This document shows positions 25,867 to 35,228 of a DNA stretch of 54,408 nt, one piece after another. Below the pieces are notes generated by a model. It was not told the DNA's origin and made no database searches. It saw only the letters and a list, made by a program, of their open reading frames with translations. Position 1 is the first letter of the stretch. Every line of letters begins with the position of its first letter. Made by a program: the position numbers and the translations under genes. The stretch is from Planctomycetota bacterium (GTDB lineage: Bacteria > Planctomycetota > Planctomycetia > Pirellulales > Lacipirellulaceae). The stretch covers positions 144,697 to 199,104 of the forward strand of contig JAKOXH010000031.1 of NCBI GenBank assembly GCA_029781135.1, in the 5' to 3' direction.

Positions 25867-26502
25867 ATGTCCGCGTTGAATAGAGTGATTTCCTTGTTAG
25901 AACGACTCCGTTGGCTGCCGTCCGCTTTGATCGCCTGTTCGCTGGCCGGTTGCTTATCGCGAGGCAAGCCAGAAGCGATTAATACTTCGTTCGTAAACCC
26001 GGCCGAAGCCGCCGCGAACGCTTTCCAACAATACGATCGCAACGCCGATGGCCGCCTCGACGCCGCGGAAATGGCTGCGTGCCCAGGCATTCTTGCCGCA
26101 AAAGCTGGTTACGATGCCAATAACGACGGCGTGATTACCAGCGAAGAGCTGACGTCTGCGCTTACAGCAATGTACGGCCGCGGGGTCGGCCTGACCCGCG
26201 TGACCTGTATCGTAACCAGCGGTGGTCGGCCGCTCAGCGGCGCCGAAGTGAAGTTCATCCCCGAGCCGTTCCTCGGCACCGGGATCCTGCCGGCCAACGG
26301 CACCAGCGACGCAAATGGCACCGCAACCGTCGCCATCCCCGACGAACAGTTGCCGGCCAATCAACGTGGCCTGCACAGCATGCAGCCGGGTATCTATCGC
26401 GTGGAAATCACCCACCCGAGCCTCAAACAACCAGCAAAACCGCAAGGTTGCGAAGTCAACCCGTCCGTCCGCGACGGCAACGTCATCACGATCAAGCTCT
26501 GA
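25867..26502 (+). CDS. EF-hand lipoprotein with transthyretin-like domain
   Basis: 211 residues from ATG 25867. The N-terminus has a hydrophobic stretch ending in CSLAGC, a lipobox. Two EF-hand-like calcium loops are visible: DRNADGRLDAAE and DANNDGVITSEE (about residues 57-68 and 81-92). The C-terminal half (VTSGGRPLSGAEVKFIPEP, then GIYRVEITHPSLK) is the transthyretin/carboxypeptidase-regulatory-like beta domain often encoded after DUF1559 genes. Probably an envelope protein acting with the pilin-like neighbour; inferred from context. Confidence 0.82.
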   Translation: MSALNRVISLLERLRWLPSALIACSLAGCLSRGKPEAINTSFVNPAEAAANAFQQYDRNADGRLDAAEMAACPGILAAKAGYDANNDGVITSEELTSALTAMYGRGVGLTRVTCIVTSGGRPLSGAEVKFIPEPFLGTGILPANGTSDANGTATVAIPDEQLPANQRGLHSMQPGIYRVEITHPSLKQPAKPQGCEVNPSVRDGNVITIKL

Positions 26503-26584
26503 AATCACGCGGCTGCCACGGCTCAATCGTTCAGGCGCCGGATCTAATGAAAAGTAGCCACGCTCGCAGGGCCGAACGATATTC

Positions 26585-26625
26585 AATCTAGCCAATCGGT
26601 GTGGGAGGCGTCTCTGACGCGGCGC
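26585..26625. repeat. Family B, partial copy
   Basis: ATCTAGCCAATCGGTGTGGG, GAGGCGTCTCTGACGC: one arm and flank of family B, matching 37799-37835; the other arm is missing. Confidence 0.7.
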
Positions 26626-26745
26626 ACTCGCTGCCACTCCGCCCGCGGCGATTACTAGAGCAAATTGCTAAAATGCGTAGCCGAGTTTCCTCAAGAAACC
26701 CGCTGCCAAAATGAAGATCGTCGGCACAAAAGAGAGCGAGATGCT

Positions 26746-27207
26746 CTAGCCCTCGCCCCCCTCATCCATCAAAACCGATTCCTGCAGCAGTTCGACTTCG
26801 CGTCGATTGTGGGAATCCAAATCGGCAACTAGTTCGCGCAGCTCGCGGCAAATCTCCTCAAAACGAGGCTCTTCCCACTCGGAAATCGAATTCAATTCGC
26901 CGACCACCACACGCAACCGCTCGCGAAAGAGCCCATGCTCCAGGGCCAAATGATCGACCTTTTCTTGGAAGTAGGGCTTCACTTCCGTGGCCTGAGCCAT
27001 GTAACCGCCGTCTTCCTCGATGGAAACAATCCGCTCGAAGTGCCGCTGAAACGACTGCATCGTAAACTGCAAACTCGAGAGTTTTCGCGGCATGCTCACC
27101 GCCGGCGCCTGCCAGTTCAGCGTGACGAGCACCGCTTGCTTGATATGCTCAAACACCTGGTGCTCCATGCAGGCCGTGGAAACGCGGGTATCTTGCAGAG
27201 CGCTCAT
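26746..27207 (-). CDS. Hemerythrin-like HHE-domain protein
   Basis: 153 residues from ATG 27207. Four-helix HHE-cation-binding pattern: MEHQVFEHIK, RHFERIVSIEE, LALEHGLFRERL and LDSHNRREVELLQES give the His and Glu ligands of a non-haem di-iron site at family spacing. Such proteins bind O2 or NO or sense iron/redox in the cytoplasm. No signal peptide. The gene is single and transcribed from the minus strand; its neighbours give no hint of the signal. Confidence 0.8.
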   Translation of the reverse strand: MSALQDTRVSTACMEHQVFEHIKQAVLVTLNWQAPAVSMPRKLSSLQFTMQSFQRHFERIVSIEEDGGYMAQATEVKPYFQEKVDHLALEHGLFRERLRVVVGELNSISEWEEPRFEEICRELRELVADLDSHNRREVELLQESVLMDEGGEG

Positions 27208-27524
27208 ACAACTTCCTTCACCAGAAACTCAGCGAACACAAAACAGCTCGTCCGTTTTGTGGAAATCAGACCATCGTGGGCGCCGGCAACTTAACTGCGT
27301 GAGTCGTCGCCCACCCCTTCAAATAACGCCTTGGAATCGAGCCGCGGACCTTGGATGATAAGTAATCGTGAAATGGATTCCATGTCGGGCTGCCCAGACC
27401 TAATATACCGCGGCAATTTGAATTTACTAGCCGAGTTGCCGCACTTTATCTTCCGCACCAAGTTCTTCCTAGCAACCTGCGTACCACTTATGATCGCCAA
27501 TGTCGCTTGGCATCAACACCAGCC

Positions 27525-27962
27525 TCACTCCTCATTGGATACCCGGCGACGACCCGCTTTGCGGTCCGCCGTCGCTCTCTTCTGGCGAAGGCGCGCTTCT
27601 TTCGCGGCTTTCGGGATGCGGGTTCGCTTACGTTTCTTAGGAACGGTGGCCGCTTTCAGCACCATTTCCCGCAGCTTTTCCAGGCAATCCTCAACGTTCC
27701 TGGCCTGGTCACGATAGCGCTGGCTGGTCAAAACCAACTCACCCCGATCGTTCATGCGTCGCCCAAACAGCGCATGTAGGCGGGTTTGAACTTGTTCGGG
27801 TATTGAAGGACTGGCCGATACCGACCATTTGAGCACCGCCTTCGACGCCACCTTATTGACGTTCTGCCCACCTGGCCCCGAGCTTCGCACAAAGGAAAAG
27901 CGCAGCTCCTGCCGAGAAATCGTTATCGCCGAATTGATGCGGAGGTCAGACGAGTCCGTCAT
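27525..27962 (-). CDS. arfB: Peptidyl-tRNA hydrolase ArfB (YaeJ-type ribosome rescue factor)
   Basis: 145 residues from ATG 27962. SFVRSSGPGGQNVNKVASKA carries the catalytic GGQ; no tRNA-codon-recognition domain, and the Lys/Arg-rich C-terminal tail (KKRKRTRIPKAAKEARLRQKR in part) that enters the mRNA channel is present. ArfB releases peptides from ribosomes stalled without a stop codon. The start overlaps the stop of the upstream isomerase gene by 4 bp (ATGA type), so the two are translationally coupled. Confidence 0.96.
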   Translation of the reverse strand: MTDSSDLRINSAITISRQELRFSFVRSSGPGGQNVNKVASKAVLKWSVSASPSIPEQVQTRLHALFGRRMNDRGELVLTSQRYRDQARNVEDCLEKLREMVLKAATVPKKRKRTRIPKAAKEARLRQKRATADRKAGRRRVSNEE

Positions 27963-28786
27963 GACACACTACTCGACACAAACGCGGGCACGAAACCCTC
28001 CAATGCGAACTGCGCGTGCTCCAGCAACGACCAATAATCGGTGGATTCGATCTCGGTCCCCATCAACTTGATATCATACGCTCCCGTGTAACCCGCGTCT
28101 TGCAGCGTGCCGATAATATCGCGCAGCGGTAGCAACCCGCGGCCCAAGGGGCAGCGCTCTTGTTCGAGACTCGGTTGCCCGCGGCAATCGCTCAAATGTA
28201 CGATCCCCAGCCGCTTGGCAACCTGCTTCAAGTCCTCGCGGAAAAAGCCGCTCACCGGATAGTGATAGGTATCCAATGCGATTTTCAAGTACGGGCTTTC
28301 AAATTCGTCGAGCAGCGAAAGCGCCGATCGATTGTCGGTGAGAAATGTCCAGTTGCCCGCGCAGGCGGCCTGGATCGGCTCGATCGCAATCGGAACCTCC
28401 ACGGCCGCGGCCAACGGCAGTAATTCCTCCAACGCCGTTCGCAACAGACGCCCCGCATGGCGGAACGTGTGGTTGTTGCGTCCCCCGGGATGAACCACGA
28501 GGCAGCCGGCTCGCATGCCCGCGGCCAACCGCAAGGCTTCCTGGGCATCCGCAATGTTCTCGGCAAACGTGCCTCCCTCGCCGCCCGTGAAACCCCCGGC
28601 CCATGCCAGGTGCGTCACCTCCAAGCCGCTGCCCGCCAGAACATCGATCGCGCGCTCCTCGCCGCAATCCCCGAGCTTGTGCCGCCAAACACCGATCGCG
28701 TTGTAGCCTGCCTCCCGATAATTCGCGACGTCCTCCTCGAACGACCAACGATAGGTCGTGATTTCGTTCATTGAAAACAACGTCAT
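27959..28786 (-). CDS. Sugar phosphate isomerase/epimerase-like TIM-barrel protein
   Basis: 275 residues from ATG 28786, which has GGAGAA upstream; an ATG at 28858 would add 24 residues and lacks a good site. The protein matches the AP-endonuclease-2-type TIM barrel used by xylose-isomerase-like epimerases: CLVVHPGGRNNH, VPIAIEPIQ, LKIALDTYHYPV, IVHLSDCRG and GAYDIKLMG supply the usual metal-binding Glu/Asp/His. The substrate is unknown. It overlaps arfB by 4 bp. Confidence 0.85.
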   Translation of the reverse strand: MTLFSMNEITTYRWSFEEDVANYREAGYNAIGVWRHKLGDCGEERAIDVLAGSGLEVTHLAWAGGFTGGEGGTFAENIADAQEALRLAAGMRAGCLVVHPGGRNNHTFRHAGRLLRTALEELLPLAAAVEVPIAIEPIQAACAGNWTFLTDNRSALSLLDEFESPYLKIALDTYHYPVSGFFREDLKQVAKRLGIVHLSDCRGQPSLEQERCPLGRGLLPLRDIIGTLQDAGYTGAYDIKLMGTEIESTDYWSLLEHAQFALEGFVPAFVSSSVS

Positions 28787-29925
28787 CGCGCCATTCTCCA
28801 GTGCCTTTGATTCTTGCCGACGTTTGGCTGCAAGAAGCAAGGCGGGAGTATGCGACATCGTCCAGCTTTAGTAAAGCGGAGTACCGTGATATGCGACAAA
28901 ATCCCTTGGCTCGTCGGACACCTCGCTCCTGCTCGCAGGGGGGAGTAATACCCGTAAACCATTAGCGGATCGCCGCTTTTGGAGCGCCACCAGCAAAGCT
29001 AGCAGTTACGACTCGAGTCAATTCGCTTTTTTCTCGGCCCACAACTCAGAGGCTATCCGAAAATAGTCGGGGACTGTCCCTGTTTCGCCGGCGGGGGCAG
29101 TCACCATGGTTCCAGGCGAAACTCGGGACAGCCCCGGCGAAACCGGGACTGTCCCCCCTCTCCCAGACACTTTTCGGATAGCCTCTCAGTGGGCCGGAAG
29201 GCGTGCGCCCTGTGGGTGCGCTTCTCTTGCGGTCGTAGAACCCGCATCCATTCTCTCAGCGCGCCTCCCGAATCTGTGTTGAATGCCCCGCAGCGTTGTC
29301 GCCCCCGAGCCTAGGTCACGGGTGGCTATTTTTAGTATTCCACGGTCAATTGCCTGGAGCCTGCGAGTACGAGTCGATGGCGATTTCCGGCCGGTGGAGA
29401 ACCCAAAACCGCCGGGATGAGCCGTATTGTTTTTTCAGGAATCATGCAAAAATCGGGATGTTGTTTCCACGCCCGCACCGTGGTGATCCACATCCGAGAA
29501 TCTTATTGACATATTTCACTACCAAAACTGTTTTCGCATATTTTCCGGCGTTTTCTACGTCTCTGAGGGATGTCCCCCCTACCCCCGCGCCATCTGGGTG
29601 GGTGCCAACCCGTAGCAGGGCGATGATACCCCCCGTTGAAGACCAATCCGGCGTATTTACGATTTAGTTAGTTGTGTGGTTAGGTCACCCGTCACCGGAG
29701 GGGACACCATCGGCAAGGCAGTATGTTGTCGCCACTAAGTTTCGCGAGTTTTTTGCAGCGCGCCCACATTTAGTGTGACAATTACCTTGCCCAATGGACC
29801 CCCCAGACATGCGACACGAACCACATGACTCTTGGTATGGGTAGTCCACCCCATCGAACAAGTATTAATGTTTACCGTTTTAGTGTGAATTTGGCCGTCG
29901 CGGCCAGTAGGAGAACGTCAATCTC
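28787..29925. other. Intergenic, 1.14 kb, with a family A element
   Basis: 29048-29186 is family A copy 3. 29187-29925 leads into the response regulator; it is less GC-rich (T-rich stretches around 29500-29560). TTTAGTGTGA occurs at 29769 and 29879, spaced about 110 bp. The ORF 29296-29667 has no motif and is not called. Confidence 0.5.
29048..29186 (+). mobile_element. Family A element, copy 3
   Basis: AGAGGCTATCCGAAAA at the left and TTTTCGGATAGCCTCT at the right are perfect inverted ends. The flanks are CTC and CAG, so no TA duplication is visible. The internal part is a variant of copy 1 with a slightly shorter centre. Confidence 0.85.
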
Positions 29926-30558
29926 ATGGCTATTGAAATTGTGATCGCAGACGACCACGAGGTCGTTCGGGCTGGTTTGAAAACGCTCTTAGCAGGAACC
30001 GACATCCAAATCGTTGCGGAAGCCACGGATGGCAATGCTGCTTTCAAGCTCGCGAATAAGCACCGGCCAAATTTAGTTTTGCTCGATGTCCGCATGCCAG
30101 AATGCGATGGTCTAAACTGCCTGGCACGCATCAAATTGGACCTGCCGAATGTGCCCGTCGTCATGTTCAGCGGCTTCGACAACCCAACGTACGTCGCTCG
30201 CGCCGTGGCGTTGGGTGCTGCCGGTTATCTCTTGAAGAGCGCGTCGCGGGACGAGATCATTAGCGCGATCCGCACCGCCGCTGCGGGCGAAACGATCTGG
30301 TCGCGTGAAGAACTTCGCCGCGTTACCGGCGCTTTGGCCGCGCCACGTAATGGTTCCAATGGCGATGTCCCGCTAACCAAGCGAGAGGGCGAGGTTCTCA
30401 AGCAGCTTGCCTTTGGCCTGACGAATAAGGAAATCGCCCAGTCCCTTGGCATCAGCTACGAGACGGTTAAGGAACACGTCCAGCACATCTTGCGAAAAGT
30501 CGGCGTTTCCGACCGTACGCAGGCGGCCGTTTGGGCCGTTCGCAAGAACTTGGTCTAG
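29926..30558 (+). CDS. NarL/LuxR-family response regulator
   Basis: 210 residues from ATG 29926 with GTAGGAGA upstream. Receiver domain residues 1-120: Asp9/Asp10 (IADDHE), phosphoacceptor Asp54 (LVLLDVRMPE), then MFSGFDNP and the Lys in YLLKSAS. C-terminal LuxR HTH from about residue 146: LTKREGEVLKQLAFGLTNKE, then SLGISYETVKEHVQHIL. A transcriptional activator or repressor controlled by phosphorylation. No histidine kinase is adjacent, so the partner is orphaned here. A structured region follows after 35 bp. Confidence 0.95.
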   Translation: MAIEIVIADDHEVVRAGLKTLLAGTDIQIVAEATDGNAAFKLANKHRPNLVLLDVRMPECDGLNCLARIKLDLPNVPVVMFSGFDNPTYVARAVALGAAGYLLKSASRDEIISAIRTAAAGETIWSREELRRVTGALAAPRNGSNGDVPLTKREGEVLKQLAFGLTNKEIAQSLGISYETVKEHVQHILRKVGVSDRTQAAVWAVRKNLV

Positions 30559-30593
30559 CACCTACCCGGTCGACCACGGCACTTGGCAGTTGA

Positions 30594-30744
30594 ATGTTGG
30601 CGGCCAACATATTTGGCCCGCCATCGGGTTGTGTAACTGCGCAAAAAAGCGGGCCTCGAATGAGTCAGTTACGCAACTGACTCGACGTAGCGGTCAGGTG
30701 CAAGGCAACCGCTACGCCAATTCGCATTCGAGGCCCCGCGGGCC
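30594..30744 (+). ncRNA. Multi-hairpin structured region, candidate RNA or mobile hairpin element
   Basis: Perfect or near-perfect pairings: ATGTTGGC/GCCAACAT (30594-30610); outer stem GCGGGCCTCGAATG with CATTCGAGGCCCCGC (30649-30662 / 30725-30739, one bulge); inner hairpins GAGTCAGTT/AACTGACTC (30662-30683) and CGTAGCGGT/ACCGCTACG (30686-30716). Competing pairings also exist: GTTGTGTAACT (30628-30638) with AGTTACGCAAC (30667-30677), and GGCCCGC (30615) with either GCGGGCC at 30649 or at 30738. It could be a three-way-junction RNA, a complex terminator or an element. Confidence 0.55.
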
Positions 30745-31170
30745 AGTACGTTAAGTCACCTTCCAGATGCCCTTGGTCGGACATCGGTAGATAGGTTCTT
30801 TCCTAGGCAGTTGACGTGCCAGAAGGTTCTTTTTCGCTGGAACGACTCCCATGATGGGTGGCGTAACTCGTTGTTCCATCGTCGCTTAGGGTGAGACGCA
30901 TTAAACACAACGAAGTCTGTTAAATATCTTGGAATCGCCGCTCGTGGGCGGCCTGTTGCTCCGTATTACTCCCCTTTCAGCGGCAGTTATCGCTCCATTT
31001 CGCGGCGATTCCCAATTCAGCGACTAGGCATGTTGGCCGAACGACAGCGCGCATCAATTTGAGACCCGTCACGGGCTACTCACATCCTAAGTCGCACAGC
31101 TACAATAAGTTCCGTCGGCAATCGCAGCTTTTGGCAAACGTTCGTCGTTTCTTCCCGACAGAATTGCCCC
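30745..31170. other. Intergenic remainder, about 430 bp
   Basis: No ORF, repeat family or clear promoter found between the structured region and the lipid-kinase-like gene. Confidence 0.4.
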
Positions 31171-32187
31171 ATGACGGAACGATCCCAGTTCGAGACGCCA
31201 GCGGAAGTAGCTCGGATCGCTCATCCTCAGGCGACCTCGCGACGCGCGCTCCTAGTTTGCACAAACCGCCGTGCTGGTTCCGGCGCGCTTCACTCCCAAG
31301 TCGAAGGCATCATGAGCACGTTGGAAGAACGAGGATATCTTCTCCGCTGCGAACGAGACCTGGACGCGGTACACCGTGTTGCTCTTGACTTACAAACCTC
31401 AGGACAATTGCGCGCGGCAATTGCGATCGGCGGCGATGGCACCGCCTCCGCGGTTCGCGCACGCGTCCCCTTTGAGGTTCCGTTGTTGGTCGTTCCCATG
31501 GGAACAGAGAACCTCTTGGCGGGCCGATATCTGCACCAGTCACCGTCACCGGCGGCCGTTTTGGACGTTATCGAAAACGGCGTCGTTATCGAACTCGACT
31601 TGGGATGGGCGAACGACAAACCGTTTTTGTTGATGGTCAGCGCTGGTTTCGATGCCGAAGTAATTCGCACGCTTCACGAGAATCGGCGGGGCAACATCCG
31701 GCGCGCCACGTACTTCCTCCCAATCCTCGCGGCAATGAAGAGTTACACATTTTGCCCGATGCGGATATACTGGGACGCGGGCGAGAATTCGCAAGCGGAC
31801 GCAACGCTTTGTCGCTGGCTCTTCGGGTTCAATCTGCCGTTGTATGCGTTAGGGCTGCCGATTGCCGCCGACGCGGTGGGTACCGACAGCCTGTTAAACG
31901 TGTGCGCATTCGAGCGAGGCTCCGTTTGGAGTATCGTGCGTTACCTATGGCATGTGACGCGGCAGACGCACCACCACCTGTCGGATGCCGTATCGCGGCA
32001 AACACGGCGGTTTCGCGTGGAGTCGGCCGGCGACACGGCAATTGCGTTCCAACTGGATGGCGATTTTGGCGGTACGCTTCCGGTAGATGTGAGAGTCGTT
32101 CCGAAGCAACTCCGCCTGCTGGTAAGTCAAGAAACCGCCGCGCGACTCGGCTTTACACCGCCGCTAAGCTCCCCGAACAAATCGTGA
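31171..32187 (+). CDS. Diacylglycerol-kinase-like lipid kinase (YegS/DgkB family)
   Basis: 338 residues from ATG 31171. The nucleotide-binding motif GGDGT is at residues 87-91 (AIAIGGDGTASAV), followed by LLVVPMGTENLLAGRY, equivalent to the family's PLGTGNDFAR. The NxxxGxG-like N-terminus (LVCTNRRAGSG) is the first strand. It would phosphorylate diacylglycerol, sphingoid or another lipid at the inner membrane face. The Asn in GTGN is replaced by GTEN here, a change seen in a planctomycete subgroup as far as recognised. No membrane segment. Confidence 0.85.
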   Translation: MTERSQFETPAEVARIAHPQATSRRALLVCTNRRAGSGALHSQVEGIMSTLEERGYLLRCERDLDAVHRVALDLQTSGQLRAAIAIGGDGTASAVRARVPFEVPLLVVPMGTENLLAGRYLHQSPSPAAVLDVIENGVVIELDLGWANDKPFLLMVSAGFDAEVIRTLHENRRGNIRRATYFLPILAAMKSYTFCPMRIYWDAGENSQADATLCRWLFGFNLPLYALGLPIAADAVGTDSLLNVCAFERGSVWSIVRYLWHVTRQTHHHLSDAVSRQTRRFRVESAGDTAIAFQLDGDFGGTLPVDVRVVPKQLRLLVSQETAARLGFTPPLSSPNKS

Positions 32188-32262
32188 AGGCCCAGGCAGC
32201 TTCTTAGTGCGATGTGCGCTTAATGGAGCTGCTCCCGTTTTGGATTTCTTCCTTGCCAAATA

Positions 32263-33114
32263 ATGCCAAATAACCCTGCTCAAATCGGGTCCTATCGCTG
32301 CGGCCGCGGTGAAAAACTGCTGGTGATTGCTGGGCCGTGCGTCATTGAGAATGAGGAATTAACACTCTCAATCGCTGATCGTCTGGCAGCAGAGACGCGC
32401 GATCTGCCGGTGCAGCTCGTGTTCAAGGCTTCATTTGATAAAGCCAATCGGACGAGCAAGAGTGCCTACCGCGGACCGGGAATGGAAGCTGGATTACGAA
32501 TCCTGGCAAGGGTTTCCCATGCCACTGGCCTGCCCGTGACGACGGATATTCATGAATCCGACCAAGCGGCCGAGGCGGCCAGCGTATGTGCGCTGTTGCA
32601 AGTGCCGGCATTCCTTGCCAGGCAAACCGACCTGCTCTTGGCAGCCGCGGCGACGGGCCGGGCGATCCACGTCAAGAAGGGCCAGTTTTTGTCACCCAGC
32701 GATATGCGACATGTGGTGGACAAGCTCGCCAGTGCGGGTTGCAATAACATCTTACTGGGCGAACGTGGGACATTTTTTGGATATGGCCGGCTGGTAAACG
32801 ACATGCGCGCCATTCCCCAAATGCAGTCGCTCGCCGTGCCCGTGATCTTTGATGCGACTCACAGCGTACAGGAACCAGGGGGGCTTGGCGGCGCCACCGG
32901 TGGTAATCGAGCGATGGTGGAACCGCTGGCTCGTGCCGCGATGGCGATCGGTGCGGACGGCCTGTTTTGCGAAACTCATCCCAATCCAGACCAGTCCCCC
33001 AGTGACGGCCCCAACATGATTCCCCTGAATGAATTTGGCCCCATGCTCCGTCGGCTGCTGGAAATCCGGCAAACCGTTGACCAACTGGCGCCGCCTTTCG
33101 GGAGCGCTTTGTGA
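32263..33114 (+). CDS. kdsA: 3-deoxy-8-phosphooctulonate synthase (KDO-8-P synthase)
   Basis: 283 residues from ATG 32263. Condenses PEP and arabinose-5-phosphate to KDO-8-phosphate for lipopolysaccharide core. [12 protein letters not shown] has Cys26 where the metal-independent E. coli enzyme has Asn, so this is the metal-dependent class. Other motifs: [44 protein letters not shown] and [12 protein letters not shown]. It supports an LPS-bearing outer membrane. The stop overlaps the start of the next gene (TGATG). Confidence 0.97.
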   Translation: MPNNPAQIGSYRCGRGEKLLVIAGPCVIENEELTLSIADRLAAETRDLPVQLVFKASFDKANRTSKSAYRGPGMEAGLRILARVSHATGLPVTTDIHESDQAAEAASVCALLQVPAFLARQTDLLLAAAATGRAIHVKKGQFLSPSDMRHVVDKLASAGCNNILLGERGTFFGYGRLVNDMRAIPQMQSLAVPVIFDATHSVQEPGGLGGATGGNRAMVEPLARAAMAIGADGLFCETHPNPDQSPSDGPNMIPLNEFGPMLRRLLEIRQTVDQLAPPFGSAL

Positions 33115-35228
33115 TGCCGCATCCTCCCTCGCGAACGGTCCGGCGGACGCACGAACGACCCGCTTGCATAATCCAGGCGCCATCGTTGATCGGCGCACGA
33201 TGGCGGCGCCTGGCTTTGGCGGCCGTCGCGTTGGTGGTTCTGATTCCTGGATGCCGCCCGCAGGCGCCCACGGCGTCCAATCAGCAGTCTCAGCAGTCCC
33301 AATTGCGTCAAGTGAATCGGTCGGAAGCATTGCTCAAGGCGACGGCACAGGCCCTTTCCGACTTACCCGATGGCACCGATCTGGAAATGCACCCTCCGAT
33401 TGTGGTGCTGGATTCTCGCAACAGTTCCGACCATCAAGACCTGTATGCGATTTGCGTCCCGAACCCGGCAATTCCGAGCAAACCAATCAACGTGTTGCAC
33501 GTGGCGACGAACAATGGTCGCTTCAAAGGTCTCGGCGTCGGGCCGGGCGACCTGCTTAAGTTCTTCGTCATCGAAGATGAAACGGTCGATGAAGAGAGTC
33601 GGCAGACGGGGATGTCGCGCCAGAAAGCGATGAATCTAAAGGTCGCCCGAGTTTTGGACGACAACAACTTGTTAATCGAAGGTGCGCTCAGCCAAGTGGT
33701 CGCGGTTCCAGCGCGGCTGGAGGTTTGGCGGACGGTGGATGTTCGCCAGAAGGATGTGGTTCGCCGACTCGACGATTATGCAACGCGGCGGATTCCGGCT
33801 CTCGGTTGGGAGCCGGCGCCGGACGAAAAGGTCATTGCCCAAATCCACGATTGGCTGAATCAGTGGATTCGGCAATCGAATCCGCCAAGCGATTGGAAGC
33901 GTGAGCCGCTACTCGATTCGTTGCCGGAGGAGTTACGGGCGGATCAGGAGGTCAAGGCTGTACTTTCCGTCGAGAAACTGGCGGCCAAATCGTTCGAGCC
34001 GCACGAGAGTCGTATCGTCCAGGAAGCGGTGTGGCTGCGCGATATTTCCCGCTGGGCTCACGGCGAGGCGTTTGATGATGTCGGTCGCGCCAATGCCCTG
34101 TTTGATTGGACCGTGCGAAACATCCAACTCGAAAGCGAGGCGGATGCCGTGCCGCATCGACCGTGGCACACGCTGCTGTACGGACGCGGGTCTGCGGACC
34201 AACGGGCTTGGGTGTTTGCGGGGTTGTGCCGACAACAAGGTCTGAACGTGGTCCTGTTGGGCATTCCAGTCGCCAAACCGGCCAAGGGCACGGCCGATTC
34301 GGCGACGACTGCCGGCGGCACCTACTGGCTGGCCGCGTTGTGGGCGGACAACCGACTTTATCTCTTCGACCCGCGACTGGGCCTGCCCATTCCTGGCCCC
34401 GAGGGCAAGGGCGTCGCCACGCTGGAGCAAGTGAGCAAAGATGATGCTCTGTTGCGTAAGATGGATGTTGAAGGTTTTCCTTATCCCTTGACAACCGCTG
34501 TTTTCAAGGACGCACAAGTATGCATTGTGGCCGATCCATTTGCGCTGAGTCGGCGGGCGAGTCAACTTGAGGCGAGCCTCACGGGCGAAGATCATGTTGT
34601 GTTGTCCGCGAAGACCGGTGAACTAACTTCGCAGCTCACAGCGGTTCCGGGAATCACGAAGGTGGCACTCTGGGAAGTGCCGTTTCGCACGCTGCAAGGC
34701 CAGTTCACGTTGGGGAAAAGTGCGCGTACCAACGAGGCGCTCGCCTTTGAGCCGTTTGCGGTGCGGCCGACGTTGTGGAAGGCGCGCGTGCGGCATTTTC
34801 AGGGTCGTCGGAAGGCGGCCACGACCGCTGATTCGGAAGAGATCAACGATCACGAGGAAGCCGTGCGACTTTACATGAGCAAGAGCGTGCGGCCGACCGA
34901 TCGTGAGATTGCCACGTCGCCGTCGGACGGCGAGCAGCGTGTCGAGCGGGCGGCGAAAACGAACGCGACGTATTGGTTGGGTCTCGTAACCTACGATGAT
35001 GGCAAGTTCGACGTGGCGGCGAATTGGTTCCAGCGGCCGGAACTGACGAAGGCCGAATCGATTTGGGCGACAGGGGCCAAATATAATCTCGCGCGCAGCT
35101 GGGAAGCCGAGCAGAAGTACGAGGAGGCGGCGGCCATCTTGGAGAAGGACGGGGCGCCGCAGCAGCATGGCAACAAGTGGCGCGCGCGGGATTTGCGTTC
35201 GCGGCCAGTGGCGGCGAAGCGGGATTGA
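33114..35228 (+). CDS. Lipoprotein with transglutaminase-like domain
   Basis: 704 residues from ATG 33114 (or GTG 33111). The N-terminus is long before a hydrophobic helix ending in VLIPGC, a lipobox, so an unrecognised later start is possible. Roughly residues 325-440 match a transglutaminase/peptidase C92-like core: FDWTVRNIQLE, then RGSADQRAWVFAGLCRQQGL, with Cys as likely nucleophile, and a later His/Asp (TYWLAALWADNRLYLFDPRLG). The C-terminus (about 600-680) is TPR-like. Function unknown; overlap with kdsA suggests coupled expression and a possible envelope role. Confidence 0.75.
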   Translation: MPHPPSRTVRRTHERPACIIQAPSLIGARWRRLALAAVALVVLIPGCRPQAPTASNQQSQQSQLRQVNRSEALLKATAQALSDLPDGTDLEMHPPIVVLDSRNSSDHQDLYAICVPNPAIPSKPINVLHVATNNGRFKGLGVGPGDLLKFFVIEDETVDEESRQTGMSRQKAMNLKVARVLDDNNLLIEGALSQVVAVPARLEVWRTVDVRQKDVVRRLDDYATRRIPALGWEPAPDEKVIAQIHDWLNQWIRQSNPPSDWKREPLLDSLPEELRADQEVKAVLSVEKLAAKSFEPHESRIVQEAVWLRDISRWAHGEAFDDVGRANALFDWTVRNIQLESEADAVPHRPWHTLLYGRGSADQRAWVFAGLCRQQGLNVVLLGIPVAKPAKGTADSATTAGGTYWLAALWADNRLYLFDPRLGLPIPGPEGKGVATLEQVSKDDALLRKMDVEGFPYPLTTAVFKDAQVCIVADPFALSRRASQLEASLTGEDHVVLSAKTGELTSQLTAVPGITKVALWEVPFRTLQGQFTLGKSARTNEALAFEPFAVRPTLWKARVRHFQGRRKAATTADSEEINDHEEAVRLYMSKSVRPTDREIATSPSDGEQRVERAAKTNATYWLGLVTYDDGKFDVAANWFQRPELTKAESIWATGAKYNLARSWEAEQKYEEAAAILEKDGAPQQHGNKWRARDLRSRPVAAKRD

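Noticed and set aside
29296..29667. 123-residue ORF before the response regulator
   Set aside because: Composition and lack of a start signal argue against a gene; no homology recognised.
32263..33114. DAHP synthase instead of KdsA
   Set aside because: Motifs [12 protein letters not shown] and VKKGQFLSP and the length are specific to KDO-8-P synthase.
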